From an uncultured Bacilli bacterium (GTDB lineage: Bacteria; Bacillota_I; Bacilli_A; RFN20; CAG-826): 11,423 nt of DNA. The first letter of the stretch is position 1; the number at the start of each line of letters is the position of its first letter. Shown one piece after another: positions 1 to 6,677 of the stretch. The position numbers were made by a program, and so were the translations under genes. Where the stretch lies: the NCBI GenBank assembly GCA_905236085.1, contig CAJOOD010000101.1, positions 1 through 11,423 of the forward strand. Reading direction: 5' to 3'. The notes under the pieces were generated by a model, which was not told where the DNA came from, searched no databases, and was given only the letters and a program-made list of their open reading frames with translations.

Positions 1-49
1 AAAGAAATTATTTTTAGAAATATCTAGTGCTAAATAATTATAAATTAAT

Positions 50-55
50 TATAAT
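50..55 (+). promoter_or_regulatory. Possible -10 box ahead of the acyl operon
   Basis: A perfect TATAAT lies 6 bp before the ATG of the first operon gene. No convincing -35 box is visible 16-18 bp upstream, and no Shine-Dalgarno sequence lies between this box and the ATG. If it is used, transcription would start almost on the ATG and the mRNA would be leaderless. In DNA this AT-rich, a chance TATAAT is likely, so the call is weak. Confidence 0.3.
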
Positions 56-61
56 TTATTT

Positions 62-1129
62 ATGCGCAAATATTCTCAGGAATTAGTAAATAGCTGTTTA
101 AATAATATCAAGCAAGGACTAGCGTTTGATATTAATATCAATCTTGTTCCTATTCCAGATCTTTCTAAGGATGGTGTTTTAGATCCGCGTGAAGAAGAAG
201 TCACTAGGAATCTTGCTCATCATTCTGGTTCTATCGCTGATTTAAGAAAACATAATGGCTATCCTAATGAGAATATTAATAGTGAAGATATTGAAAGTGA
301 TGTCATCTATTTAAGCAACAAGACTCCTTTATTTGTTTATCAAAATAAAAGAGACTTAGATAAATTAAAACCCGCAGTCCTTTATGTTCACGGAGGAGCA
401 TGGCTAGCAGGAAGTGCTAAAATGCATGAAAATACCTGCAAATTTATCGCGGAATTATTTAATGCCAAAGTGTTTAATCTCGATTATTCTTTAGCACCAG
501 AAAATCCATACCCATGCTCATTAAACGAAAGTAAAGAAGCTATAAGATATATCTATGATAACGCTGCTAAATTAGGAGTGGATAATAATAGAATTATTAC
601 TTCTGGCGATTCTAGTGGTGCCAATCTAGTGTTGTGCGCTATTCAAAGCGATATATATCATATGGTCAAGGCACAAATATTATATTACCCTTGTGTGACA
701 TTTTATATCGAAGATACTCCATTTAAATGGGATATTAAAGAATATCAAATCGCTGGTGAGCAATTTAAATTAATTAATAGCAGACTTGGACTTGGAAGAA
801 ATGATAATAAAGGTTCAATAGAAATGATGAAAGTTACTGGGATGATTTATTTAAGACATAATGAAGATAGATTATCACCAACCATATCTCCTTTGTATGG
901 CGATATTAAAAAGAATCCAAAGACCATTATGTTTACCGCTGAATATGATGGTTTAAGAATACAAGATGAATATTTTTCCTCCTTATTAGCGAAGCATGGA
1001 GTGGATGTTATCACTTATAGATTTAAAGGTTTAACTCATGCTTATATGGATAAGATGGGAGTATTTCCACAAGCGGAAGCTAGTTTAATATTAGCGAAAG
1101 AAAATTTAGTTAAATGGGGAATTTTATAA
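62..1129 (+). CDS. Alpha/beta hydrolase, HSL/GDXG-type esterase
   Basis: A 355-residue predicted carboxylesterase/lipase of the hormone-sensitive-lipase (GDXG) family. The oxyanion-hole motif HGGAW is at residues 110-114. The nucleophile elbow GDSSG is at 182-186 with Ser184. The likely acid is Asp296 in EYDGLR and the likely base His326 in LTHAYM. The order and spacing fit an intact enzyme. Residues 1-80 form a charged lid-like N-terminal region, and no signal peptide is visible, so it should act in the cytoplasm. Known substrates of the family are short acyl esters and acylglycerols; the actual substrate is not evident. An in-frame TAA at 41-43 limits upstream extension, so the ATG at 62 is the best start although no Shine-Dalgarno is seen. 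It is the first gene of a tightly spaced acyl-handling operon, with one base separating it from the next gene. Confidence 0.88.
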   Translation: MRKYSQELVNSCLNNIKQGLAFDININLVPIPDLSKDGVLDPREEEVTRNLAHHSGSIADLRKHNGYPNENINSEDIESDVIYLSNKTPLFVYQNKRDLDKLKPAVLYVHGGAWLAGSAKMHENTCKFIAELFNAKVFNLDYSLAPENPYPCSLNESKEAIRYIYDNAAKLGVDNNRIITSGDSSGANLVLCAIQSDIYHMVKAQILYYPCVTFYIEDTPFKWDIKEYQIAGEQFKLINSRLGLGRNDNKGSIEMMKVTGMIYLRHNEDRLSPTISPLYGDIKKNPKTIMFTAEYDGLRIQDEYFSSLLAKHGVDVITYRFKGLTHAYMDKMGVFPQAEASLILAKENLVKWGIL

Positions 1130-1130
1130 T

Positions 1131-2084
1131 ATGAAATGGTGGGCTATTTTATTAATCGTTTTAGGCCTTATTTTGATAAGTGGAGCGGTTTTTGCATGGT
1201 TTTACACTAATAAAATCGCTAAAAAAGTCTATCGAGCCCAATTGGTTAGAGAAACTCCAAGCAAGTGGCCTAGAGAATGTACAGCCTTAGATAATGAAGA
1301 ACAGGTAAGGATGTGGAACCTAGGCTTAGAATGGTCTAAAAGACATCAAGATGTATGCAAAGAAGTGCATGTTAATAATAATGGATTAAATCTATATGGC
1401 GAATATTATGATTTTGGTTTTGATAAAACTGTATTTATCATATGTGGGCGTCCTGAATGTTTGATTTATTCTTATTTTTATGCTTTGGCATATGAAGGAA
1501 AAAAATATAATATCTTAGTTATTGATAATCGTGCGGTTGGTAAATCTGATGGTTTAGTTAATACGTGTGGAATATTTGAAAGCGATGATGATTTAGCCTG
1601 GATTAAGATGCTAAAAGAAGATTATCATCAAAAGAAAATTATATTACACTGTATTTGCGTTGGTGGCGCGGGAGCTTTTATCGCTTATAAGAAAGATAAT
1701 TCCGCTTTTGATGCCCTAATCGTGGATGGATTATTTATTAACTTCAAAGAAACATTTAAAAATCATATGATTGATTTAAATAGACCAGTATTTCCTGTCT
1801 TTTATGAAATGTGGAGATATTTTAAAAAAGATACAGGTGTATCTATTAATCTATCTAATCCATTAAATGACGCTAAATATGTGACCTGTCCTATATTATT
1901 CATCTATACAGATAAAGATATATTTTCCAAGCCAGACAAATCTAAACTTATTTTTGCCTCCTGTGCTTCAAAAGAAAAACATATTAAATGGTTTCATAAA
2001 GGTTTACATTCCCATGTCCGTATCAATAATATGGAAGAATATGATAAAACATGTGAGGATTTCTTAAATAAATATGTCGGATAA
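1131..2084 (+). CDS. Membrane-anchored alpha/beta hydrolase with Cys nucleophile
   Basis: A 317-residue protein with one N-terminal transmembrane anchor (about residues 4-24, followed by basic residues) and an alpha/beta-hydrolase domain. The segment DNRAVGKSDG (132-141) is the conserved D-x-R-x-x-G-x-S-x-G stretch of the fold. The nucleophile elbow reads CICVGG (174-179), placing Cys176 where most family members have Ser. Asp263 in YTDKD and His293 or His295 near the C-terminus can complete a triad. Cys nucleophiles are known in this fold in dienelactone hydrolases, in PHA synthases and in BAAT-type acyltransferases, so acyl transfer is as plausible as hydrolysis. A GGGGA ribosome binding site lies inside the end of the upstream gene, and the 3' end overlaps the ligase gene by 11 nt. 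It probably works at the inner face of the membrane with its operon partners. Substrate unknown. Confidence 0.8.
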   Translation: MKWWAILLIVLGLILISGAVFAWFYTNKIAKKVYRAQLVRETPSKWPRECTALDNEEQVRMWNLGLEWSKRHQDVCKEVHVNNNGLNLYGEYYDFGFDKTVFIICGRPECLIYSYFYALAYEGKKYNILVIDNRAVGKSDGLVNTCGIFESDDDLAWIKMLKEDYHQKKIILHCICVGGAGAFIAYKKDNSAFDALIVDGLFINFKETFKNHMIDLNRPVFPVFYEMWRYFKKDTGVSINLSNPLNDAKYVTCPILFIYTDKDIFSKPDKSKLIFASCASKEKHIKWFHKGLHSHVRINNMEEYDKTCEDFLNKYVG

Positions 2085-4023
2085 ATTAAATTTTAGAAAA
2101 GTTAAAAAAATCGTTTTTCCTTTAATGGATGAATTAAGAAATTCATCTAGAACTTTTAAAGACATTTTTAATCTCGAATATAAAGAGGGTGAAAAAACAT
2201 ATCTAAGATATAGAGATAAAGGAGAAATGAAATCTCTATCTTATAAAGCCACTCAAGGTTTAATTTATAGTAAAGCACATGAAATTTCAGAGACATTAAA
2301 AGATATCAATAAAGGAGAATTTGTCGTTCTCAAATTAGACAATTGTCCAGAATGGATCATATCTTTTTGGGCGATATTAATCGCAGGATATAAACCGTTT
2401 TTAATGAATACTAGATTGCATGATGAATATAATTTAAAAATTATATCGCATTTATCTAGCAAGGCAATTATATCGGATAAACCATTTGGTGATTTAATTT
2501 ATATTAATGCCTTCTCTAATCCTAATTTTAATGATAAAGAATTAGATAATGAGTGGGAAGATGAAATAGCCCTTGCTACAACTGGAACAAGTGGGGAGCC
2601 AAAATTATGCTTTTATAAAGGAGCAAACATGTCCGCTCAATTGCTCCAAGCCGAAGATATTGTTAGAAATAATAAAGATATACAATCTATTTATCATGGA
2701 AAGCATCAGCAACTGGCGTTCTTACCTTTTTATCATATCTTTGGCTTAAATGCCGTATTGATGTGGTTTTCTTTCTTTCATCAAATACTAGTATTTCCTA
2801 CTTCTTTAGATTCTAATGGAATTAAGGATACTATTGCTTCTTTTGAAGTAACTTCCTTTTCCGCGATACCATTAGTGTTTAATCTAACTTATAAAGCTAT
2901 CATTAAAGAAGCAGAGAAAAATAATCAAACAGAAAAATTATATAAAGGTTTGAAATTATCTTATTCTCTTCAAAAAATGTTCCCTCGATTAGGACAAAAA
3001 ATAGCCAGGAATCTCATATTTAAAAAGACTAGAGAAAAAATATTTGGTCCATCTTTGACTTTCCTTATTTCAGGTGGAGGATATATCGATAAAGAAGTCA
3101 TGTATCTATTTAATGGATTAGGCTATCGATTAGTGGATGGATATGGTATGTCAGAAGTCGGCATTACTTCCGTAGAACAATCTAAATATATTAATAAAAT
3201 ATGCGAATGTTCAGTTGGCAAACCTTTAGAAGGTATCTTATATAAATTAGATGATCAAAATAGATTATGGATTAAAGGCCCTTCTTTAGCTTATAAAGTC
3301 TTACTTAACAATGAAGAAATTAAAAAAGATGATGAAGGATATTATCCCTCTAATGATATAGCCTCGATTGATAAAGAAGGCAGATTATTTATTATCTCTA
3401 GAAGCGATGATGTAATCGTTTTAGATAATGGGGAATTGGTATCACCTGACCAGATAGAAAATTATTTCGATATTCCTAATATTGAAAATAAATCATGCTT
3501 ATATATAGATAAAACTATCAACTTATTTGTTCATTTTAATTCTAATATAAATCAATTTGTTAAATACGAAACTATACAAAAATTATTCAAAATTAATGCA
3601 GAAATCCCGTCTTTTTATAAATTTAGCAAGGTTTACGAAGCTAAAAATCCACTTCCAGTGGTTATGAAAGGCAATGTATCTCGTAATTTATTATTAAAAG
3701 ATTTTAAAGAAAACAAGGATTCGTTTATATTGCTAAACAATCAAGATTATTCCAAAAAAGTAGAAGTTGTTAAAAATGAATATATGGATTCTGCTTTGGA
3801 AGTTATTAAAAAAGCATTTGCCCAAGTCTTAGATGTCGATGTTTCTACGATTAACGACAATTCTCATTTTATCTATGATTTAAATGGCGACTCAATTATA
3901 TATTTTAATTTACTCGCTGTATTGAACGAAGAACTCTCATTAAGCGTAGATCCAGGCAATGTTGAAGACATGCCAGCAACTCCGCTTGAATTCTTAAATT
4001 TATTAATGAAGGAAGACAAATAA
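2074..4023 (+). CDS. AMP-dependent acyl ligase fused to an acyl carrier domain
   Basis: A 649-residue ANL-superfamily adenylating enzyme with a C-terminal carrier domain. Visible core motifs are the P-loop TTGTSGEPK (169-177), LPFYHIFGL (217-225), YGMSEVG (357-363), the ribose-binding Asp428 in PSNDIA, and the hinge region SRSDDVIVLDNGE (442-454). Residues of about 570-649 form an ACP/PCP-like domain with DLNGDS (602-607), Ser607 being the expected phosphopantetheine site. The likely job is to activate a carboxylic acid, probably a fatty acid, as acyl-AMP and load it onto the fused carrier or the free ACP downstream. One oddity: the usual catalytic Lys of motif A10 (G-K-x-x-R) reads GNVSR, with Asn534 at the Lys position and Lys532 two residues earlier. 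It overlaps the upstream gene by 11 nt and abuts the PlsC gene, implying translational coupling. Confidence 0.88.
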   Translation: MSDKLNFRKVKKIVFPLMDELRNSSRTFKDIFNLEYKEGEKTYLRYRDKGEMKSLSYKATQGLIYSKAHEISETLKDINKGEFVVLKLDNCPEWIISFWAILIAGYKPFLMNTRLHDEYNLKIISHLSSKAIISDKPFGDLIYINAFSNPNFNDKELDNEWEDEIALATTGTSGEPKLCFYKGANMSAQLLQAEDIVRNNKDIQSIYHGKHQQLAFLPFYHIFGLNAVLMWFSFFHQILVFPTSLDSNGIKDTIASFEVTSFSAIPLVFNLTYKAIIKEAEKNNQTEKLYKGLKLSYSLQKMFPRLGQKIARNLIFKKTREKIFGPSLTFLISGGGYIDKEVMYLFNGLGYRLVDGYGMSEVGITSVEQSKYINKICECSVGKPLEGILYKLDDQNRLWIKGPSLAYKVLLNNEEIKKDDEGYYPSNDIASIDKEGRLFIISRSDDVIVLDNGELVSPDQIENYFDIPNIENKSCLYIDKTINLFVHFNSNINQFVKYETIQKLFKINAEIPSFYKFSKVYEAKNPLPVVMKGNVSRNLLLKDFKENKDSFILLNNQDYSKKVEVVKNEYMDSALEVIKKAFAQVLDVDVSTINDNSHFIYDLNGDSIIYFNLLAVLNEELSLSVDPGNVEDMPATPLEFLNLLMKEDK

Positions 4024-5337
4024 ATGAAATTTTTATGTTATATCTTCCGTGTGTTTATTAAAGTAACTGGCATTATTCCTTTTTGGGTGATGATTAAGCC
4101 TAAAAGAATGCACCAAAATAAGGCTAATAAATCTAAAGTCGGACTAAAAGGAGCCATATTGATGTCTAATCATATGGGGATGTTTGATTATTTCACCATT
4201 TTAGTATTGTGGCCATTTAGAAAAGTTCGCTTTTTAGCGGGTGAAACTATATATCGATTGAAATATCGTGGCTTCTTTTCCGATTTAATGGGTAATATTC
4301 GTATTGATAGAGATCATTTAAATTTAAATTTTATCGATGAATCAGTTAAAACTTTGAATAAAAATGGTGTAGTGGCTATTTATCCTCAAGGTGGATTTAA
4401 GAAAAAAGGTGAATTAGGCCCATTTAAATCCTCCATTGTTTATATCGCTTTAAAAAGTGGCGCTCCAATTGTTCCTATTTATCAAGATGGGCATTATGGG
4501 ATATTTAAAAGAAATCATGTTTCTATCGGTGAGAAGATTTATTTAAAAGATTACGCTAATACTGAAAATCCTGACAAAGAAGAAATAATTAGACTAACTA
4601 AATTATTAGAAAAGAAAATGTCAGAATTAAAAAAACAGCAGGAATCTTATTTAAAACACAAGACATATAATTTATTTTCTTTGCGTTGGTTTGTTTTAGA
4701 TTTTACTAAATGGACTTCATTTCTTGCTGATTGGTTTATTTTCCCGAAGAAGAAACACTATATAACTACATCTAATAAAAAAGTTAAAATGAAAGGTAGG
4801 GCTGTTTTAGCCGCGAATCATAATACTTTTTTAGATCCAATTTTACTTCATTTCTATTTTAGAACGAGAAGATTACATATCATTACTGCGGAAGATTTAT
4901 ATGATGGCATGAATCCTTTCATAAGATGGTTCTTTGATCAAATCGGGAATATTAAATATAATCGAATTTCACAAAAAACTGTGGATATGAAATCATTTAT
5001 CACTGCGAATGAAATATTAAACACTAATTCTGTAGTAGGAATATTCCCAGAAGGTCATATTGTGAAAGATAATACTCATCTCGATAAATTTATGGGTGGA
5101 GCGGCTTTAATATCGTTGATGTCAAAAGCGCCAATATATCCTGTTTATTTTGTTAATTTTAATTCTTTCTTTAAAATGCAACATGTTATGATAGGTGATC
5201 CGATATGTCCTAACGATTATTTTCCTAATGGATATATCATCAATAACGAAAATGTTGCTAAACTTAATAAGATATTAAAAGAAAAAATGGAAATATTAAA
5301 AAAAGCTGGAGAAAAATATAGGAGAAAAACTAGATGA
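4024..5337 (+). CDS. Tandem-domain PlsC-type acyltransferase
   Basis: A 437-residue protein made of two 1-acylglycerol-3-phosphate-acyltransferase (PlsC/LPLAT) domains; single-domain family members are usually about 200-250 residues. Domain 1 has the catalytic H-x4-D motif NHMGMFD (His50, Asp55), YPQGG (120-124) and GAPIVPIY (146-153). Domain 2 has NHNTFLD (His266, Asp271), FPEGH (341-345) and APIYPVYF (369-376). Domain 1 carries Gln122 where the acceptor-binding motif normally has Glu (F/Y-P-E-G), so its acceptor or activity may differ. Hydrophobic, basic stretches at residues 1-25 and 215-240 suggest peripheral or shallow membrane attachment. An AAGGAAG ribosome binding site precedes the ATG, and the stop overlaps the ACP start as ATGA. 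The likely role is transfer of acyl groups from ACP to lysophospholipid, glycerol-phosphate or another membrane acceptor. Confidence 0.9.
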   Translation: MKFLCYIFRVFIKVTGIIPFWVMIKPKRMHQNKANKSKVGLKGAILMSNHMGMFDYFTILVLWPFRKVRFLAGETIYRLKYRGFFSDLMGNIRIDRDHLNLNFIDESVKTLNKNGVVAIYPQGGFKKKGELGPFKSSIVYIALKSGAPIVPIYQDGHYGIFKRNHVSIGEKIYLKDYANTENPDKEEIIRLTKLLEKKMSELKKQQESYLKHKTYNLFSLRWFVLDFTKWTSFLADWFIFPKKKHYITTSNKKVKMKGRAVLAANHNTFLDPILLHFYFRTRRLHIITAEDLYDGMNPFIRWFFDQIGNIKYNRISQKTVDMKSFITANEILNTNSVVGIFPEGHIVKDNTHLDKFMGGAALISLMSKAPIYPVYFVNFNSFFKMQHVMIGDPICPNDYFPNGYIINNENVAKLNKILKEKMEILKKAGEKYRRKTR

Positions 5338-5573
5338 GTAGAGAAGAAGTATTAACTAAATTAAAAGAAATCATCGTGGACATTATTTCTGATGAAGAAG
5401 TAATTAAAAAAATTAACGAAGATACTAGATTAGTGGAAGATTTGGGTTTTGATTCCCTCAATATGCTAATGATGGCTATGGGAATAGAAGAATCTTTTAA
5501 TGTTCCAATTCAAGAGATGAATTCTGATACATTTAAAAGTGTAAAAGATGTTATTGACTACATTATAAAATAG
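5334..5573 (+). CDS. Acyl carrier protein
   Basis: A 79-residue acidic protein of typical ACP length and helix pattern. The DSL motif is at residues 40-42 in EDLGFDSLNM, with Ser41 as the 4'-phosphopantetheine attachment site. An AGGAGA ribosome binding site lies 8 nt before the ATG, and the start overlaps the acyltransferase stop by 4 nt, so the two are probably made together. Its context, after an acyl ligase and a double acyltransferase and away from any fatty-acid-synthase genes, suggests a dedicated carrier that shuttles activated acyl chains between those enzymes rather than the housekeeping AcpP. It ends the tightly coupled part of the operon with TAG, the only TAG among the intact genes. 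Confidence 0.92.
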   Translation: MSREEVLTKLKEIIVDIISDEEVIKKINEDTRLVEDLGFDSLNMLMMAMGIEESFNVPIQEMNSDTFKSVKDVIDYIIK

Positions 5574-5590
5574 GTATATTTATATTAACA

Positions 5591-5597
5591 AAGGAGG
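5591..5597 (+). promoter_or_regulatory. Strong ribosome binding site choosing the 5606 start
   Basis: AAGGAGG sits 8 nt before the ATG at 5606. An in-frame TTG at 5600 is only 2 nt away, too close for initiation, so the ATG at 5606 is the start. Confidence 0.85.
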
Positions 5598-5605
5598 AAT
5601 TGAAC

Positions 5606-5860
5606 ATGGGCTATGTTAAATTCTGGGAAGGATTACCAAAGATTGCTAAAATCATTCTTGCAATAATTCCATTTACTGAAGTTCTCGGCTTCACTGTTAG
5701 CAGAATTATCAAAACAATCGTTAACAAACAATGGGTAGGTTTAGTCTTATCTATCGTATTTGGTCTTCCTTTAGGTATTGTATCTTGGGTATTAGACATC
5801 GTCTTTACAATTACCAAAGATCAACCAGTTGACTACGTTGAATTATTCAATCTAAAATAA
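5606..5860 (+). CDS. Small two-helix membrane protein, unrecognised
   Basis: An 84-residue hydrophobic protein with two predicted membrane segments at about residues 13-36 and 43-68, joined by a short basic turn (KTIVNKQ), and a short polar tail containing KDQPVDY. I do not recognise the family beyond a general likeness to small two-span membrane proteins. It has the best Shine-Dalgarno of the left half. Its codons use C-ending forms (ATC, GAC, TTC, AAC) more than the acyl operon does, which suggests high expression. It begins 32 nt after the ACP gene and ends at a hairpin terminator, so it is either the last gene of the acyl operon or an independently expressed gene. TTGACT at 5554-5559 could be a -35 element, but no well-spaced -10 follows. 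No function is assigned. Confidence 0.75.
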   Translation: MGYVKFWEGLPKIAKIILAIIPFTEVLGFTVSRIIKTIVNKQWVGLVLSIVFGLPLGIVSWVLDIVFTITKDQPVDYVELFNLK

Positions 5861-5877
5861 TAATTCAATAAAAGCTG

Positions 5878-5904
5878 ACCGTCTAAATGACGGTTTTATT
5901 TTTG
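5878..5904 (+). terminator. Rho-independent terminator
   Basis: A perfect 6-bp stem ACCGTC/GACGGT (5878-5883 and 5889-5894) with the 5-nt loop TAAAT is followed by a T-rich run (TTTTATTTTT, 5894-5903). It lies 17 nt after the stop of the small membrane protein and should end the acyl operon transcript. The Nudix ATG follows only 3 nt later. Confidence 0.85.
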
Positions 5905-5906
5905 CT

Positions 5907-6422
5907 ATGAAAATAATTGCTAGATATATTGATGACCAATACGAATATCAAAAACACGATCACACTAGAAAGATAGTAAGAGCTATTTTATATAACGATA
6001 AAAAAGAAATATGTCTAATTCATATTGTTGGTGATGATATTTTTTCACACCGTGATGTCTTAGAGACTCCAGGTGGTGGTGTTGAAAAAGGAGAAACGCT
6101 TCTTGATGCTTTAAGAAGAGAACTATTAGAAGAAGTTGGCGCGGAAATAGATGATATTAAAGAAATAGGTAGGGTAATTGATTATTACAATCTCATAAAA
6201 AGAAAAAATGATAATCATTATTATTTAGCACATTTAAAGGCGTTAAAACATGCAAAAAGGACTTCTTTTGAAGAAAAATTCTTTCAAGAGATTAGGTGAC
6301 TAAGTATTAAAGAGGCCTTAAAAGAAATAGAAAATGAACCTGATTTAAAGTGGGCTAGATTGGTAAAACAAAGAGAGATACCTATTATCAAAATAGCGGA
6401 AGAAATGCTAAATGATAAATAG
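5907..6422 (+). pseudogene. Nudix hydrolase interrupted by in-frame TGA
   Basis: The first 130 codons encode a Nudix hydrolase with a perfect signature (G-x5-E-x7-R-E-U-x-E-E-x-G-U) at residues 57-79: Gly57, Glu63, Arg71, Glu72, Glu75, Glu76, Gly78. The frame then meets TGA at 6297-6299 and continues in the same frame for 40 more codons to TAG at 6420-6422. The continuation starts LSIKEALKEIENEP and ends in REIPIIKIAEEMLNDK, a natural C-terminal tail for small Nudix proteins; many relatives have Trp just before this segment, so TGA most simply derives from TGG. Nudix enzymes cleave nucleoside-diphosphate-linked compounds; the substrate here is unknown. The ATG lies 3 nt after a terminator and has no Shine-Dalgarno, so expression is doubtful. 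It may be a recently broken gene, a truncated but active 130-residue protein, a read-through case or an assembly error. Confidence 0.75.
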
Positions 6423-6437
6423 ATATCTCTAAATTAT

Positions 6438-6677
6438 TTATACTTTGATGGTCATTTTGTCTCCATCAGCTGAATCGATATTAACAATATCAAAATGACC
6501 ATTGCATTTAATATATTCCTTTAGTGCCTTCTTAATCTTTTTGCTTGTTTTTCTATCGATATTAATATCGCCTTCTTTAGCTATCTTTTTTAAGATGAGA
6601 TTAATAAAGGCTTTAAACATTGGAACTTTCAAAGTAATAGTTCTTCTTTGATCTAGACTACTAATTATAATTTTCAT
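6438..6677 (-). CDS. Stand-alone YvlB/SHOCT-like domain protein
   Basis: A 79-residue basic protein whose last 18 residues (FDIVNIDSADGDKMTIKV) match the pattern of the C-terminal domain of the upstream XRE regulator (LVNIESGDGDTIRIYVE). The central part, with VPMFKAFINLILKK followed by a helical basic stretch, also parallels LPLALVRVF in the regulator. This domain type occurs at the N-terminus of YvlB-like proteins and at the C-terminus of some XRE regulators in Bacillota; its biochemical role is not established. The start overlaps the regulator stop by one base (TAATG on the minus strand), so it is translationally coupled and probably binds the regulator or competes for its ligand. No signal peptide or membrane segment is seen. 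It ends 15 bp from the convergent Nudix frame. Confidence 0.75.
   Translation of the reverse strand: MKIIISSLDQRRTITLKVPMFKAFINLILKKIAKEGDINIDRKTSKKIKKALKEYIKCNGHFDIVNIDSADGDKMTIKV
6448..6502. repeat. 12-bp inverted repeat in the 3' end of the small gene
   Basis: ATGGTCATTTTG (6448-6459) and CAAAATGACCAT (6491-6502) are perfect inverted copies 31 bp apart. Both lie inside the coding sequence of the stand-alone domain gene and near its stop. They could form a 12-bp RNA stem on either strand in the convergent region, but no T-run follows on either side, so it is not a standard terminator. Confidence 0.55.

Noticed and set aside
5907..6422. Genetic code change with TGA read as Trp
   Set aside because: All intact genes write Trp as TGG and the acyltransferase ends in TGA at an ATGA junction. 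One odd site is not enough evidence.
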